DNA of 64,000 bases, taken from Micromonospora sp. CP22 (GTDB lineage Bacteria > Actinomycetota > Actinomycetes > Mycobacteriales > Micromonosporaceae). Numbering within the stretch: position 1 is the first letter of the stretch; each line of letters opens with the position of its first letter. The translations under genes and the position numbers were made by a program. The stretch is taken from contig NZ_VCJO01000019.1 in NCBI RefSeq assembly GCF_009712475.1, positions 1 through 64,000 of the forward strand, given 5' to 3'. Below the pieces are notes generated by a model. That model saw only the letters and a program-made list of their open reading frames with translations. It searched no databases and was not told the DNA's origin. This document shows, piece after piece, positions 32,639-42,222 of this stretch.

Positions 32639-33913
32639 TCAGTTACCGGATCGGGTACTGATGCTCGCGGAAGCGGCGGGTGTCTCCGCTGCCGCGGTGG
32701 CGGGTTTGCCGATCCGGCTCATCTTGACCGCCGTGTAGACGGCGGCGGCGAGCGCGACGTCGGACAACAGCATCAACCCTATGGCGTACGAGCCCTCGAT
32801 GCCGTACACCCAGCCCATGATCAGTGGTGGGACGAAGCCGCCCAGGCCGCCCGCGGCGCCGACCACGCCGGTGACCGTGCCGACCTTGTCGGCCGGTGCG
32901 ACCCTGCCGACGAGGGCGAAGACGGCGCCGCTGGCGGCGCCGAGCAGGGCGGCCATGCCGAGGAAGGCGATGGTGGCGACCGGCATCAGGGGCGGCTGGA
33001 ACGCCTGCACAACGGCGAACACGGCGGTGCCGGTGAAGCACCAGACGAGCACCGGAACCGGGTGGAGGCGGTCGGAGAGCCAACCGCCGGTCGGGCGGGC
33101 GGCCACGGCCAGGACGACGAAACCGGCGGTGCGCAGCGCGGCGTCGTTGGCGCTGAGCTCGTAGGCGGTGCGCAGGTAGGCGGGCAGGTAGACGCTGAAG
33201 GCGACGAACCCGCCGAAGCCGACCGCGTAGAGGAAGCACAGCTGCCAGGTGACCGTCAGGCGACTGACCGCGACGGTGCGGGCGAGCGCGGAGCCGGCCG
33301 GCGCGGCGCGGCGCGGCGGGTCACGCAACAGCGCGAACGCCAGCACGGTGTAGCCGGCGAGGACAGCCGCCACGAGCAGGAAGGGCGTGTTCTCGCCGTA
33401 GGTCTCGGCGAGCCGCACGGTGGTGAAGTTGGCGATGGCGGTACCGCCCATGCCGATGCCGAACACACCGAGCGCGAAGCCCTTGCGGGCGGGTGGGTAC
33501 CACCCGGAGATCAGCGGTACGCCGATGGCGAAGGTCGTGCCACCCAGTCCCAGGAAGAACCCCGTGACGATCAACGCCGGGTAACTGTCGACGACCGTCA
33601 GAGTCAGTACCGGGACGATGGTGGCGAGGCTGAGCAGGGGGAACATGATGCGCGCGCCGTACCGGTCGGTGAGCGCGCCGACCGGGATCCGGCCCAGCGA
33701 TCCGACGAGCACCGGAACCGCGACCAGCAGCGACTGGGCGGCGAAGCTGAGCCCGAGGCGCTCCTTGACGCCCGGACCGAGCGGGCCGAGCAGCGCCCAC
33801 GCCCAGAAGTTGACGGTGAAGCCGATGGTGGCGACCACCAGGTTGCGCGTGGCGCCGGGACGTGGCGTGACGCCAGCCGGGTCGGTGCTCGGCGCATTGC
33901 CGGTTGTGGTCAT
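32639..33913 (-). CDS. narK: NarK-type nitrate/nitrite MFS transporter
   Basis: A 424-aa major facilitator with about 12 hydrophobic helices. The nitrate/nitrite porter subfamily is indicated by GRIPVGALTDRYG after helix 2, the glycine-rich GLGGTTFAIGVPLIS and GVFGIGMGGTAIANF. It imports nitrate and/or exports nitrite for the reductase encoded just upstream. ATG at 33913 has GAGGT upstream; the frame is open further upstream, but that part overlaps narI. It follows narI by 41 bp. Confidence 0.93.
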   Translation of the reverse strand: MTTTGNAPSTDPAGVTPRPGATRNLVVATIGFTVNFWAWALLGPLGPGVKERLGLSFAAQSLLVAVPVLVGSLGRIPVGALTDRYGARIMFPLLSLATIVPVLTLTVVDSYPALIVTGFFLGLGGTTFAIGVPLISGWYPPARKGFALGVFGIGMGGTAIANFTTVRLAETYGENTPFLLVAAVLAGYTVLAFALLRDPPRRAAPAGSALARTVAVSRLTVTWQLCFLYAVGFGGFVAFSVYLPAYLRTAYELSANDAALRTAGFVVLAVAARPTGGWLSDRLHPVPVLVWCFTGTAVFAVVQAFQPPLMPVATIAFLGMAALLGAASGAVFALVGRVAPADKVGTVTGVVGAAGGLGGFVPPLIMGWVYGIEGSYAIGLMLLSDVALAAAVYTAVKMSRIGKPATAAAETPAASASISTRSGN

Positions 33914-33954
33914 CTCGTACCTCGTCGCGGGCTGGCCGGCGGCTGCGAAGCGCG

Positions 33955-34716
33955 TCAGCGGCGGGTTCGGTCGGGCTTGCGCTGCGCTCGGGGTGCCCGG
34001 GGTGGCCCTTCCCAACCGGGGCGCGACGGACGCAGGCCGGGTCGGGTGTCGCGGCTGCGGTAGGGCACGTAGGGGCGGGTGAGGTAACCGACCGGGGCGC
34101 TGAAGGCGTGCACGAGCCGGGTGAACGGCCAGAACGCGAACAGGGCGAAGGCGGTGACGATGTGGATCTGGAAACCGACCGGGACACCGGCCATGATCTC
34201 GGGATCCGGGCTGAGGTAGAACAGCGACCGGAACCAGGGCGAGATGGTCTCCCGGTAGTCGTAGCCGTCGCCCACCACGTTGGCCCGCAGCGTGCTCCAC
34301 AGGCCGACCACGATGACGGTGGTGAGCACCGCGTACATCGCCTTGTCGTTCCTGGTGGTGGCGGCGAAGACCGGCCCGGTGAGACGGCGGCGGGCGATGA
34401 GGACCGCCATGCCGATCAGCGTACAGAAGCCGGCGACCGAGCCGATGAAGACGGCCATCAGGTGGTAGGTGTGTTCGGTGATGCCGACGGCCTCGGTCCA
34501 CGACTTGGGGATGAGCAGCCCACCGACGTGCCCGATCAAGACCATCAGGATGCCGAAGTGGAACATCGGGCTGCCCCAGCGCAGCACGGTCGACTCGTAG
34601 AGCTGTGAGGAGCGGGTGGTCCAGCCGAATTTGTCGTAGCGGTAGCGCCAGATCAACCCACCCACCAGGATCGCGATGGTGAGGTACGGGTAGACCACCC
34701 ACAGCAGAACGTTCAC
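33955..34716 (-). CDS. narI: Respiratory nitrate reductase gamma subunit NarI
   Basis: A 253-aa membrane cytochrome b subunit that oxidises menaquinol and passes electrons to NarH. About five hydrophobic helices are visible. Histidines in FHFGILMVLIGHVGG (helix 2) and in GFQIHIVTAFALFAFWPFTRLVHAFS (helix 5; shown here by its start, IHIVTA, and end, RLVHAF) are the expected haem ligands. A basic, Pro/Arg-rich tail follows. The start overlaps the narJ stop by ATGA. Confidence 0.95.
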   Translation of the reverse strand: MNVLLWVVYPYLTIAILVGGLIWRYRYDKFGWTTRSSQLYESTVLRWGSPMFHFGILMVLIGHVGGLLIPKSWTEAVGITEHTYHLMAVFIGSVAGFCTLIGMAVLIARRRLTGPVFAATTRNDKAMYAVLTTVIVVGLWSTLRANVVGDGYDYRETISPWFRSLFYLSPDPEIMAGVPVGFQIHIVTAFALFAFWPFTRLVHAFSAPVGYLTRPYVPYRSRDTRPGLRPSRPGWEGPPRAPRAQRKPDRTRR

Positions 34717-35336
34717 CGACGGCCTCCGGTGGTGTCGACGAGTCCGAACGGTTCGAGGCCCACCTGCTCCACGGGTGGTCCGGTGCGGGCCAGTCGGGCC
34801 GCGGCTCTCACCTCGGCCGGCCGGGCGGGGGGCAGCAGCGCCTGCACCGCCTCGACCGCGTGCCGGTAGACCGACTTCTCCCGGGCCAACGACTCGGTGA
34901 GCAGGTCGAGGCCGACGCGGTTGTCGCGCAGCAGACGCCAGCCCTCGCCGTCGACGGCGGCCAGATCGAGCACCGCCGGCAGGTAGTCGGGCAGTTCGCC
35001 GCCGATCACCTCGACGCCCGCCGCCTTGTACGCGGCGGTGAAGCCGACAAGTGCCTCGCCGCGCTTACGGGTGTCGCCACAGCTGTAGTAGGTCAGGTGC
35101 AGCGCGCAGCGGCGGCGGAAGTCGAACAGCTCCACGTACTGGGCGGCGAGTCGGGTGGGGTGCCCGTCGCGGCGGTGCAGCGCCACCGGGCGCAGGTGCG
35201 AGGCCACGGGGTCGGGCAGTTCGTCGAGGGCGGCGAGCAGCGTCGGCAACGCGTCGAGCGTGTCGGTGTCGGGATAGCGCAGCAGCAGCGAGGCCGCCCG
35301 GGCCGCGGCGGCCCGCCAGAGTGGTGTGGTGGTCAT
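34713..35336 (-). CDS. narJ: Nitrate reductase molybdenum cofactor assembly chaperone NarJ
   Basis: A 207-aa cytoplasmic chaperone of the TorD/NarJ family that holds NarG for cofactor insertion. It carries YVELFDFRRRCALHLTYY followed by GDTRKRGEAL, typical of NarJ. It overlaps narH by 4 bp and narI by 4 bp. ATG at 35336 has GGAGC upstream. Confidence 0.95.
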   Translation of the reverse strand: MTTTPLWRAAAARAASLLLRYPDTDTLDALPTLLAALDELPDPVASHLRPVALHRRDGHPTRLAAQYVELFDFRRRCALHLTYYSCGDTRKRGEALVGFTAAYKAAGVEVIGGELPDYLPAVLDLAAVDGEGWRLLRDNRVGLDLLTESLAREKSVYRHAVEAVQALLPPARPAEVRAAARLARTGPPVEQVGLEPFGLVDTTGGRR

Positions 35337-37063
35337 CGTCCGCTCCCGTCGGTGTCGATCACGCCGGGCTCGTCGGTGTCCGCGCCACCGGCCGTGGCGT
35401 TGCGACGGGGCGGGAAGAGACCGGCGGGCCGGCCCTTGCCGTCCCAGTTGAGCAGGTTGACCCGGCGCGGCTCGTCGCCCGGATCGGTGAAGCTGTCGGA
35501 GGTCTGGCGCTCCCGCAGCATGTGGAAGGTCTCGACCTGGATCGGCGCCGGGGTGCCGGACGACTCCCCGAAGGGCCCCTGGCCGTACGGTCCACCGCCG
35601 CCCATGCCGGGGCCGCCCTCGTAGTCGAGGCTGCACTCCGTGCCGAGCTGTTCCAGGTGATGCGCGTCCTCGGCGTGAGCGGCCGGGATGACGTAGCGTT
35701 CGTCGTACTTGGCGATGGCCAGCAGCCGGTACATGTCGTCCATCTGCGCGCCGGTCATGCCGACGGCGGCGGCGATGGACTCGTCGCGCGGCTCCCCCAG
35801 GTTGATCCGGCGCTGGTAGGCGCGCATCGCGCCGAGCCGGTTGAGCACCGCCCGCACCGGGGCGGTGTCGCCTGCGGTAAACAGCCCGGCCAGGTACTCC
35901 AGCGGGATGCGCAGCGCGTCGACGGCGCCGAACAGGTTGCGCATGTCCTCACCGTCGTGGCCGGTGTCGCGCAGCACGTCGACGACCGGGGACAGCGGCG
36001 GGATGTACCAGACCATCGGCATGGTCCGGTACTCCGGGTGCAGCGGCAGGGCGACCTCGTGACGCATGATCAGGTCCCAGACCGGGGACCGTTGCGCCGC
36101 TTCGATCCAGTCGTCGGGGATGTCGGCCCGCCGGGCGGCGGCCACGACGGCGGGATCGTGCGGGTCGAGGAAGACCGAGCGCTGGGCGGCGTACAGGTCG
36201 TGCTCGTCCTTGACCGCCGCGGCAGCCGCCACGGCATCGGCGTCGTAGAGCATCAGGCCGATGTAGCGCAGCCGGCCGACGCAGGTCTCGGAGCAGATGG
36301 TGGGCTGACCGATCTCGATGCGCGGGAAGCAGAACGTGCACTTCTCCGCCTTGCCGGTGCGGTGGTTGAAGTACACCTTCTTGTACGGGCAGCCGGTGAC
36401 ACACATCCGCCAGCCCCGGCAGCGGTCCTGGTCGACCAGGACGATGCCGTCCTCACTGCGTTTGTAGATCGCCCCGGACGGGCAGGTCGCGGCACAGGAC
36501 GGGTTGAGGCAGTGCTCGCAGATGCGCGGCAGGAAGAACAGGAACGCCTTCTCGTACTCCTCACGGACCCGGTCGGAGACCTGCCGCAGCACCGGGTCAC
36601 CGGCGGCGATCTCGTTGCCGCCCGCGAGGGAATCGTCCCAGTTCGCACTCCACGTGATCTTCGTGTCCTCGCCGGTCAGCAGCGACTTCGGTCGGGCCAC
36701 CGGGATGTCGTCGCCGGCCGGCGCGGTCAGCAGGTGCTCGTAGTCGTACGTCCAGGGCTCGTAGTAGTCCTGCATCGACGGCAGCTTCGGGTTGGCGAAG
36801 ATGCTGAACAGCTTCTTCACCCGTCCGCCGGAGCGGGGCTTGAGCCGGCCGGAGCGGGTGCGTACCCAACCACCCTGCCACGTCTGCTGATCCTGGTAGG
36901 TGCGCGGATAGCCCTGACCGGGCCGGGACTCGACGTTGTTGAACCAGACGTACTCCACCCCGGAGCGGTTGGTCCACGCCTGCTTGCACGTCACCGAGCA
37001 GGTGTGACAGCCGATGCACTTGTCGAGGTTCATCACCATCGCCATCTGCGCCATCACGCGCAT
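35333..37063 (-). CDS. narH: Respiratory nitrate reductase beta subunit NarH
   Basis: A 576-aa iron-sulfur subunit carrying electrons from NarI to NarG. The four cysteine groups are visible: CIGCHTCSVTCKQ near residue 16, CEHCLNPSCAATCPSG near 190, CRGWRMCVTGC near 225 (Trp in place of one Cys, the 3Fe-4S site) and CTFCFPRIEIGQPTICSETC near 250. The ATG overlaps the narG stop by one base, with GGAGGT upstream. The C-terminal tail is long and rich in Gly and Pro. Confidence 0.97.
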   Translation of the reverse strand: MRVMAQMAMVMNLDKCIGCHTCSVTCKQAWTNRSGVEYVWFNNVESRPGQGYPRTYQDQQTWQGGWVRTRSGRLKPRSGGRVKKLFSIFANPKLPSMQDYYEPWTYDYEHLLTAPAGDDIPVARPKSLLTGEDTKITWSANWDDSLAGGNEIAAGDPVLRQVSDRVREEYEKAFLFFLPRICEHCLNPSCAATCPSGAIYKRSEDGIVLVDQDRCRGWRMCVTGCPYKKVYFNHRTGKAEKCTFCFPRIEIGQPTICSETCVGRLRYIGLMLYDADAVAAAAAVKDEHDLYAAQRSVFLDPHDPAVVAAARRADIPDDWIEAAQRSPVWDLIMRHEVALPLHPEYRTMPMVWYIPPLSPVVDVLRDTGHDGEDMRNLFGAVDALRIPLEYLAGLFTAGDTAPVRAVLNRLGAMRAYQRRINLGEPRDESIAAAVGMTGAQMDDMYRLLAIAKYDERYVIPAAHAEDAHHLEQLGTECSLDYEGGPGMGGGGPYGQGPFGESSGTPAPIQVETFHMLRERQTSDSFTDPGDEPRRVNLLNWDGKGRPAGLFPPRRNATAGGADTDEPGVIDTDGSGR

Positions 37064-40000
37064 CAGTACTGCACCTCCTGGGAACGGCGGCGGATCACGG
37101 TGACCTCGTCGCGCTGGTTTCCGGTCGGGCCGAGATAGTTGAACGCGAACGACAACTGCGCGTACCCACCGATCAGATGGGTGGGCTTGACCAGCAGCCG
37201 GGTCAACGAGTTGTGGATGCCGCCGCGACGGCCGGTCCGCTCGGCCTTCGGCACGTCGATGACCCGCTCCTGGGCGTGGTACATGTACACCGTGCCCTCG
37301 GGCATCTTGTGCGTCACCACGGCCCGGCAGACAACCACCCCGTTGCGGTTGACCGCCTCGATCCAGTCGTTGTCGCGTACCCCGATCTTCGCCGCGTCGG
37401 CCTCGCTCATCCACATCGTCGGGCCGCCCCGGGAGAGCGTGAGCATGAGCAGGTTGTCCTGGTACTCGGAGTGGATCGACCATTTCGAGTGCGGGGTGAG
37501 ATACCGCAGGGTGATCTCCAGTTCGCCGTGCGGGCCGAGCCGCGGCTCGCCGAACAACCGGTGCATGTCCAGTGGCGGCCGGAAGATCGGCAGCGTCTCT
37601 CCGGCCTCGTGCATCCAGTCGTGGTCGAGGAAGAAGTGCTGCCGGCCGGTGAGCGTGTGCCACGGCTTGCGCCGCTCCGTGTTGATGGTGAACGGCGAGT
37701 ACCGCCGGCCGCCGTGCTCACTGCCGGACCACTCCGGGCTGGTGATCACCGGCACCGGCCGGGACTGGGTGTCGGCGAAGGTGATCTGCTTGCCCTCGTG
37801 CTCGGCGGCCAGATCGGCCAACCTGACGCCGGTGCGTTTCTCCACATCGTGGAAACCCGCCGTGGCCACCCGGCCGTTGGTGGTGCCGGACAGGGCGAGG
37901 ATCGCCTCGCACGCGTGCACGTCCTTGGCGAGCGACGGACGGCCGTCGGCGACGCCGCCGCGCACCGTGCCGTTCTTGCGGCGCAAATACTCGATCTCGG
38001 GTGTCACGTCGGTGTGCACCCCCTTGCCGGTGGTGCCGAGCGTGTCCAGCAGCGGGCCGAGGGCGGCGAGCTTGTCGGCGACGGCGGCGTAGTCGCGTTC
38101 GACGACGACGAGCTTCGGCATGGTCCGGCCCGGCACCGGCACCTCACCGGTGCGGGCCCAGTCGCGCACCACCCCGTGGGGGGTGGCCATCGCGTCCGGA
38201 GTGTCGTGCAGCAGCGGCGCCGCGACAAGGTCCTTGCGTACTCCCAGGTGCGGGCCGGCCAGGGCGGAGAAGGCGCGGGCGATGCCGTGGAAGGCGTCGA
38301 AATCGGTGCGGGTCTGCCAGGGCGGGTTGATCGCCGGGGTGAACGCGTGCACGAACGGGTGCATGTCGGTGCTGTTGAGGTCGTGCTTCTCGTACCAGGT
38401 GGCGGCTGGCAGGACCACGTCGGAGAAAAGCGTCGTGGACGTCATCCGGAAGTCCAGGCTCAGCAGCAGGTCGAGTTTGCCCTCCGGGGCCTCGTCCGGC
38501 CAGACCACGTCCTTCGGCCGCAGCTCCGGTTCGGCCTCGGTGGCGCGCAGGTTGGAGTCGGTGCCGAGCAGGTGGCGAAGAAAGTACTCGTTGCCCTTGG
38601 CTGAGGAACCGAGCAGGTTCGCCCGCCACACCGTCAGCACCCGTGGCCAGTTCTGGGGCGCGTCCGGGTCGGTGCAGGCGAACCGCAACCGACCCTCGTG
38701 CAGGGACGTCGCGACGTACCCGGCCGGGTCGTCCGGTTGCGCGGCCAGCGCCTCGTCGGCCAGATCGAGCGGGCTGCGGTCGAACGTCGGCATCGACGGC
38801 ATCCAGCCCAGCCGCGCCGACTGGGCCAGCAGGTCCATGGTGTGTTTGCCGTCGAACAGGCCGGTGCCGGTCGGTGCGGAGACCACGTCGGCGGAGTACG
38901 TGTCGTAACGCCACTGGTCGGTGTGGACGTACCAGAACGCGGTGCCGATCATCTGCCGTGGCGGGCGCACCCAGTCCAACCCGAACGCCAGGTTCGCCCA
39001 ACCGGTCACCGGTCGGCACTTCTCCTGCCCCACGTAGTGCGCCCAACCGCCACCGTTGACCCCCTGGCAGCCGGTCAGCGTCACCAGCGCGAGGATCGCC
39101 CGGTAGGTGGTGTCCGAGTGGAACCAGTGGTTGGTGCCCGCGCCGAGCAGGATCATCGACCGGCCGCCGGACCGCTCGGCGTTGTCGGCGAACTCCCGCG
39201 CCACCCGGGCCACCTGCGCCGCCGGCACGCCGGTGATCGGCTCCTGCCACGCCGGGGTGTACGGCACCTCGGCGTCGTCGTAGCCGGCCGGCCACTGCCC
39301 CGGCAGGCCGTCACGGGCCACCCCGTACTGCGCCAACAGAAGATCGAAGACACTGGTGACGAGCTTGCCGGCGACGGTGCGGGTGGGTACGCCGCGACGC
39401 AGCACCTGCGGGGTGTCGGTGTCGAACCGCGGCAACCCGACCTCCACCGCGTCGCCCGCCCCCAGACAGGTCAGCGCCGGTTGCAGGTCGCCCAGGTCGA
39501 GGTTCCACTGACCGGCCTGCTCCTGCCAGCGGTGGCCCAGCGAACCGCGCGGCACCGCAACCTCGTCGCCTACCGAATCCCACAGCACCGGCTTGAACGC
39601 GTCCTCCGTGCCCTGCCCGCCGAGATCGGCCGCGGTGAGGAACTTCCCCGGCCGGTACGACCCGTCGGCGGCCTGCTCGAGAGTGATGAGGAACGGCAGG
39701 TCGGTGAAGGTGCGGACGTAGTCGACGAAACGGGGGGTGCGCCGGTCGACAAAGAACTCCTTGAGCATCACGTGGCCCATCGCCATGGCGAGAGCGCCGT
39801 CGGTGCCCGGCTGGGCGGGCATCCACTCGTCGGCGAACTTGACGTTGTCGGCGAAGTCCGGGCTGACCACGATCACCTTCTGGCCGCGGTAGCGGGCCTC
39901 GGCCATCCAGTGGGCGTCCGGCGTGCGGGTGACCGGGACGTTGGATCCCCACATGACGAGGTAGGAGGCGTCCCACCAGTCGCCGGACTCGGGTACGTCG

Positions 40001-40728
40001 GTCTGGTCGCCGAACACCTGCGGGGAGGCCACCGGCAGGTCGGCGTACCAGTCGTAGAACGAGAGCATGGAACCGCCGAGCAGCGACAGGAACCGCGCGC
40101 CGATCGCGTGCGACACCATCGACATCGCCGGGATCGGGGAGAATCCGGCGACCCGGTCCGGCCCGTACCGCTTGATCGTGTGCACGTGCGCGGCGGCGAT
40201 CATCTCCTGGGCCTCGTCCCAGGTCACCCGAACCAGGCCACCCTTGCCGCGGGCCCGCTGGTATCGGCGACGCCGCTCGGGGTCACTCTGGATGTCGGCC
40301 CACGCCGCGACCGGGTCACCGAGGCGCTGCTTGGCCTCGCGGTACATCTCCACCAGGACACCGCGGGCGTACGGGTAGCGCACCCGGGTGGGCGAGTAGG
40401 TGTACCAGGAGAACGCGGCGCCGCGCGGGCAGCCGCGCGGCTCGTACTCCGGCCGGTCCGGCCCGACGCTGGGGTAATCGACCTGCTGTTGCTCCCAGGT
40501 GATGATGCCGTCCTTGACGTACACCTTCCAGGAACACGAGCCGGTGCAGTTGACGCCGTGGGTGGAGCGCACCACCTTGTCGTACGACCACCGGTCGCGG
40601 TAGAACGCGTCCGCCTCACGACCGCCGATCTGGTACAGCGCACGGCCGTCCGGTGACACCTCCGCCCGCCGTACCAGTCCTCCGACCGCCATCAGTGCTC
40701 GGCTCGCCTGCTCCCCGGTGCTCGCCAT
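37063..40728 (-). CDS. narG: Respiratory nitrate reductase alpha subunit NarG
   Basis: A 1,221-aa molybdopterin guanine dinucleotide enzyme that reduces nitrate to nitrite at the cytoplasmic face of the membrane. The FS0 cluster motif HGVNCTGSC has His57, Cys61 and Cys65, and the Mo-ligand aspartate lies in YADLPVASPQ. STHGVNCTGSCSW and PRGCPRGAAFSW are diagnostic of NarG rather than NasA or NapA, and no Tat twin-arginine signal is present. ATG at 40728 gives an N-terminus like known actinobacterial NarG; ATGs at 40770 and 40791 are alternatives. It heads narGHJI-narK-cupin. Confidence 0.96.
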   Translation of the reverse strand: MASTGEQASRALMAVGGLVRRAEVSPDGRALYQIGGREADAFYRDRWSYDKVVRSTHGVNCTGSCSWKVYVKDGIITWEQQQVDYPSVGPDRPEYEPRGCPRGAAFSWYTYSPTRVRYPYARGVLVEMYREAKQRLGDPVAAWADIQSDPERRRRYQRARGKGGLVRVTWDEAQEMIAAAHVHTIKRYGPDRVAGFSPIPAMSMVSHAIGARFLSLLGGSMLSFYDWYADLPVASPQVFGDQTDVPESGDWWDASYLVMWGSNVPVTRTPDAHWMAEARYRGQKVIVVSPDFADNVKFADEWMPAQPGTDGALAMAMGHVMLKEFFVDRRTPRFVDYVRTFTDLPFLITLEQAADGSYRPGKFLTAADLGGQGTEDAFKPVLWDSVGDEVAVPRGSLGHRWQEQAGQWNLDLGDLQPALTCLGAGDAVEVGLPRFDTDTPQVLRRGVPTRTVAGKLVTSVFDLLLAQYGVARDGLPGQWPAGYDDAEVPYTPAWQEPITGVPAAQVARVAREFADNAERSGGRSMILLGAGTNHWFHSDTTYRAILALVTLTGCQGVNGGGWAHYVGQEKCRPVTGWANLAFGLDWVRPPRQMIGTAFWYVHTDQWRYDTYSADVVSAPTGTGLFDGKHTMDLLAQSARLGWMPSMPTFDRSPLDLADEALAAQPDDPAGYVATSLHEGRLRFACTDPDAPQNWPRVLTVWRANLLGSSAKGNEYFLRHLLGTDSNLRATEAEPELRPKDVVWPDEAPEGKLDLLLSLDFRMTSTTLFSDVVLPAATWYEKHDLNSTDMHPFVHAFTPAINPPWQTRTDFDAFHGIARAFSALAGPHLGVRKDLVAAPLLHDTPDAMATPHGVVRDWARTGEVPVPGRTMPKLVVVERDYAAVADKLAALGPLLDTLGTTGKGVHTDVTPEIEYLRRKNGTVRGGVADGRPSLAKDVHACEAILALSGTTNGRVATAGFHDVEKRTGVRLADLAAEHEGKQITFADTQSRPVPVITSPEWSGSEHGGRRYSPFTINTERRKPWHTLTGRQHFFLDHDWMHEAGETLPIFRPPLDMHRLFGEPRLGPHGELEITLRYLTPHSKWSIHSEYQDNLLMLTLSRGGPTMWMSEADAAKIGVRDNDWIEAVNRNGVVVCRAVVTHKMPEGTVYMYHAQERVIDVPKAERTGRRGGIHNSLTRLLVKPTHLIGGYAQLSFAFNYLGPTGNQRDEVTVIRRRSQEVQY

Positions 40729-40803
40729 GCGCCTCATTCCCTCGGTTGTGACCTTGCTGACCACGTTCATGCCTTCGACGGGCTGCCGCAACCCCAGACG
40801 CGA

Positions 40804-40811
40804 TCACGTGA
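40804..40811. promoter_or_regulatory. Short palindrome TCACGTGA upstream of narG
   Basis: A perfect 8-bp palindrome lies 76 bp before the chosen narG start, in the gap between the hemerythrin gene and narG. It could be a half-conserved CRP/FNR-family site or a site for the nearby winged-helix regulator. Position is the only support. Confidence 0.25.
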
Positions 40812-40921
40812 CATCAACCGTGCTGTCGGCGTTGCCCGCCCGGTCGAAGTCCCCGACATGGCTGGACCGTGCGCCGGGCGGGCCGCACCGCCGCCCGGTA
40901 CATGGTCCACCGGAGACCGCG

Positions 40922-41347
40922 CTATCCGCTGGTGAGGCGATCCCAGGCTGGGATCGGCAGGGCGATGACCGCGGCCGGAAACAATCCGTGCTCCTCGTTG
41001 TCGATGTGTCGACGTAGCCGGTCCAGCGCGGCCAGCACTCCCGACCAGTCCGGCGACGTGCGGTCGATGGCGCCGAGGACACCGTGGATGTCGTCGTGTT
41101 CGTCGCACAGCCGATCCACGGCTTCGGTGAGACTGCCCTCGGCCCGCAGTTCGACGAAGAGATCACGTTCCTCAGTGTCGGTGTGCGGCGTCAGCAGCGC
41201 GAGCAGGTCGTCGAGGCGGGTGACGGCGTCATCGGCACCGGAGGTGATCGCCGTACGCAGCCGCTCTGCGGCATTGGCGATCGCCTCGTGTTCGGTGGTC
41301 AGTCGACCGATCAACGGAAACTCCCGGCAGCCGCAGTAGTCGCACAT
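40922..41347 (-). CDS. Hemerythrin-like HHE-domain protein (141 aa)
   Basis: Four-helix hemerythrin-type protein. Candidate di-iron ligands are His in LTTEHEAI, the pair in LLTPHTDTEERDLF, His in LCDEHDDIHG and His in RRHIDNEEHGLFP. Such proteins bind oxygen or nitric oxide or protect iron centres. It begins with an unusual cysteine cluster, MCDYCGCREFP. It lies upstream of narG on the same strand, suggesting oxygen/NO sensing or protection during nitrate respiration. ATG at 41347 has GGAGG upstream; a longer open frame exists but has no ribosome site. Confidence 0.88.
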   Translation of the reverse strand: MCDYCGCREFPLIGRLTTEHEAIANAAERLRTAITSGADDAVTRLDDLLALLTPHTDTEERDLFVELRAEGSLTEAVDRLCDEHDDIHGVLGAIDRTSPDWSGVLAALDRLRRHIDNEEHGLFPAAVIALPIPAWDRLTSG

Positions 41348-41490
41348 GGTCGACCTCCTGACGCCCATCTGGTGACACGCCCAGCCTGGTCCGGTGAATC
41401 GTGGGCGAGTAGGGCCGTTGGACCTGTGCCCATGGTGCTCGGGCGGCCGAGCGTGACACGGACCCTGCCCCAGGATTTTCGACGTCGATC

Positions 41491-41504
41491 GACGTTGTAA
41501 CGTC
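41491..41504. promoter_or_regulatory. Operator-like palindrome GACGTTGTAACGTC
   Basis: Perfect 6-bp inverted repeat (GACGTT, AACGTC) with a 2-bp spacer, ending 7 bp before the ATG of the winged-helix regulator; a second palindrome, GACGTC, lies at 41481. The position over the expected promoter suggests autoregulation and perhaps control of the divergent hemerythrin gene. Direct evidence is the symmetry only. Confidence 0.5.
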
Positions 41505-41511
41505 ATGTGAC

Positions 41512-42222
41512 ATGGAAACTCAGCGGAGGGGTCCTCGCGGGGAGACGATCGACGCTCCCCGTCACCGCGCTCTGGGCTCTGCCAGCCGGGTCACGATTCT
41601 GCATCTGGTGCGCGATGCCGAGGGCGGCGTCACCGCCGCCGAGGTGGCCGCCCGTACCGGACAGCACCTCTCCACCACCCGCGCCCACCTGGATCGACTC
41701 ACCGAGGCCGGGCTCCTGGTCAAGGCCCGCGCCAGCGGTGGGCTGCCGGGCCGCCCGGCCTGGCGGTACCGGGCGGCGGCGGCCGACCCGGTCCCGGGCA
41801 CCTACCGGGATCTGGCGGCCGCCCTCCTGGGGCACCTGTCCCGCGGTGACGGTGATATCAGGGCCACCGCCGCGCGGGTGGGCCAGGACTGGGGCCGGCA
41901 GTTGGCCGCCGCGACACCCCGCGACGAAGACCCGGTGAACACCGTCCTGGCGGTGCTGGACGGACTGGGTTTCAGCCCGCGACGCCAGCCGACCGCTGAC
42001 GTCGGCACCGAGACGGAGTTGCACCTGCTGACCTGCCCCTTCCTGGACCTGGTCGGCCAGAATCCGGACGCGATGTGCGGGCTGCATCTCGGTGTGGTGC
42101 GGGGCGCCCTCCAGCGTGACGGCGCGGCGGAGGGATCGGTGACGTTGGAGCCCTTCGGCGCACCCGCCGCCTGCGTCGTACGGATGACGGCGGCAGCCCC
42201 GGCGGCGGGGAGACCGCGATGA
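41512..42222 (+). CDS. Winged-helix regulator with SufR-like cysteine pattern (236 aa)
   Basis: The N-terminal ArsR/SufR-like helix-turn-helix covers residues 18-75 (SRVTILHLVRDAEGG, TTRAHLDRLTEAGLL). The C-terminal part holds CPF, then Cys 14 residues later in MCGLHLG, then Cys 32 residues further in AACVVRM. This resembles the cluster-binding cysteines of SufR-type repressors, so an iron-sulfur sensor of oxygen, NO or redox state is plausible. It is divergent from the hemerythrin/nar genes and its end overlaps the YwiC-like gene by ATGA. No ribosome site is seen, so it may be leaderless. Confidence 0.8.
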   Translation: METQRRGPRGETIDAPRHRALGSASRVTILHLVRDAEGGVTAAEVAARTGQHLSTTRAHLDRLTEAGLLVKARASGGLPGRPAWRYRAAAADPVPGTYRDLAAALLGHLSRGDGDIRATAARVGQDWGRQLAAATPRDEDPVNTVLAVLDGLGFSPRRQPTADVGTETELHLLTCPFLDLVGQNPDAMCGLHLGVVRGALQRDGAAEGSVTLEPFGAPAACVVRMTAAAPAAGRPR

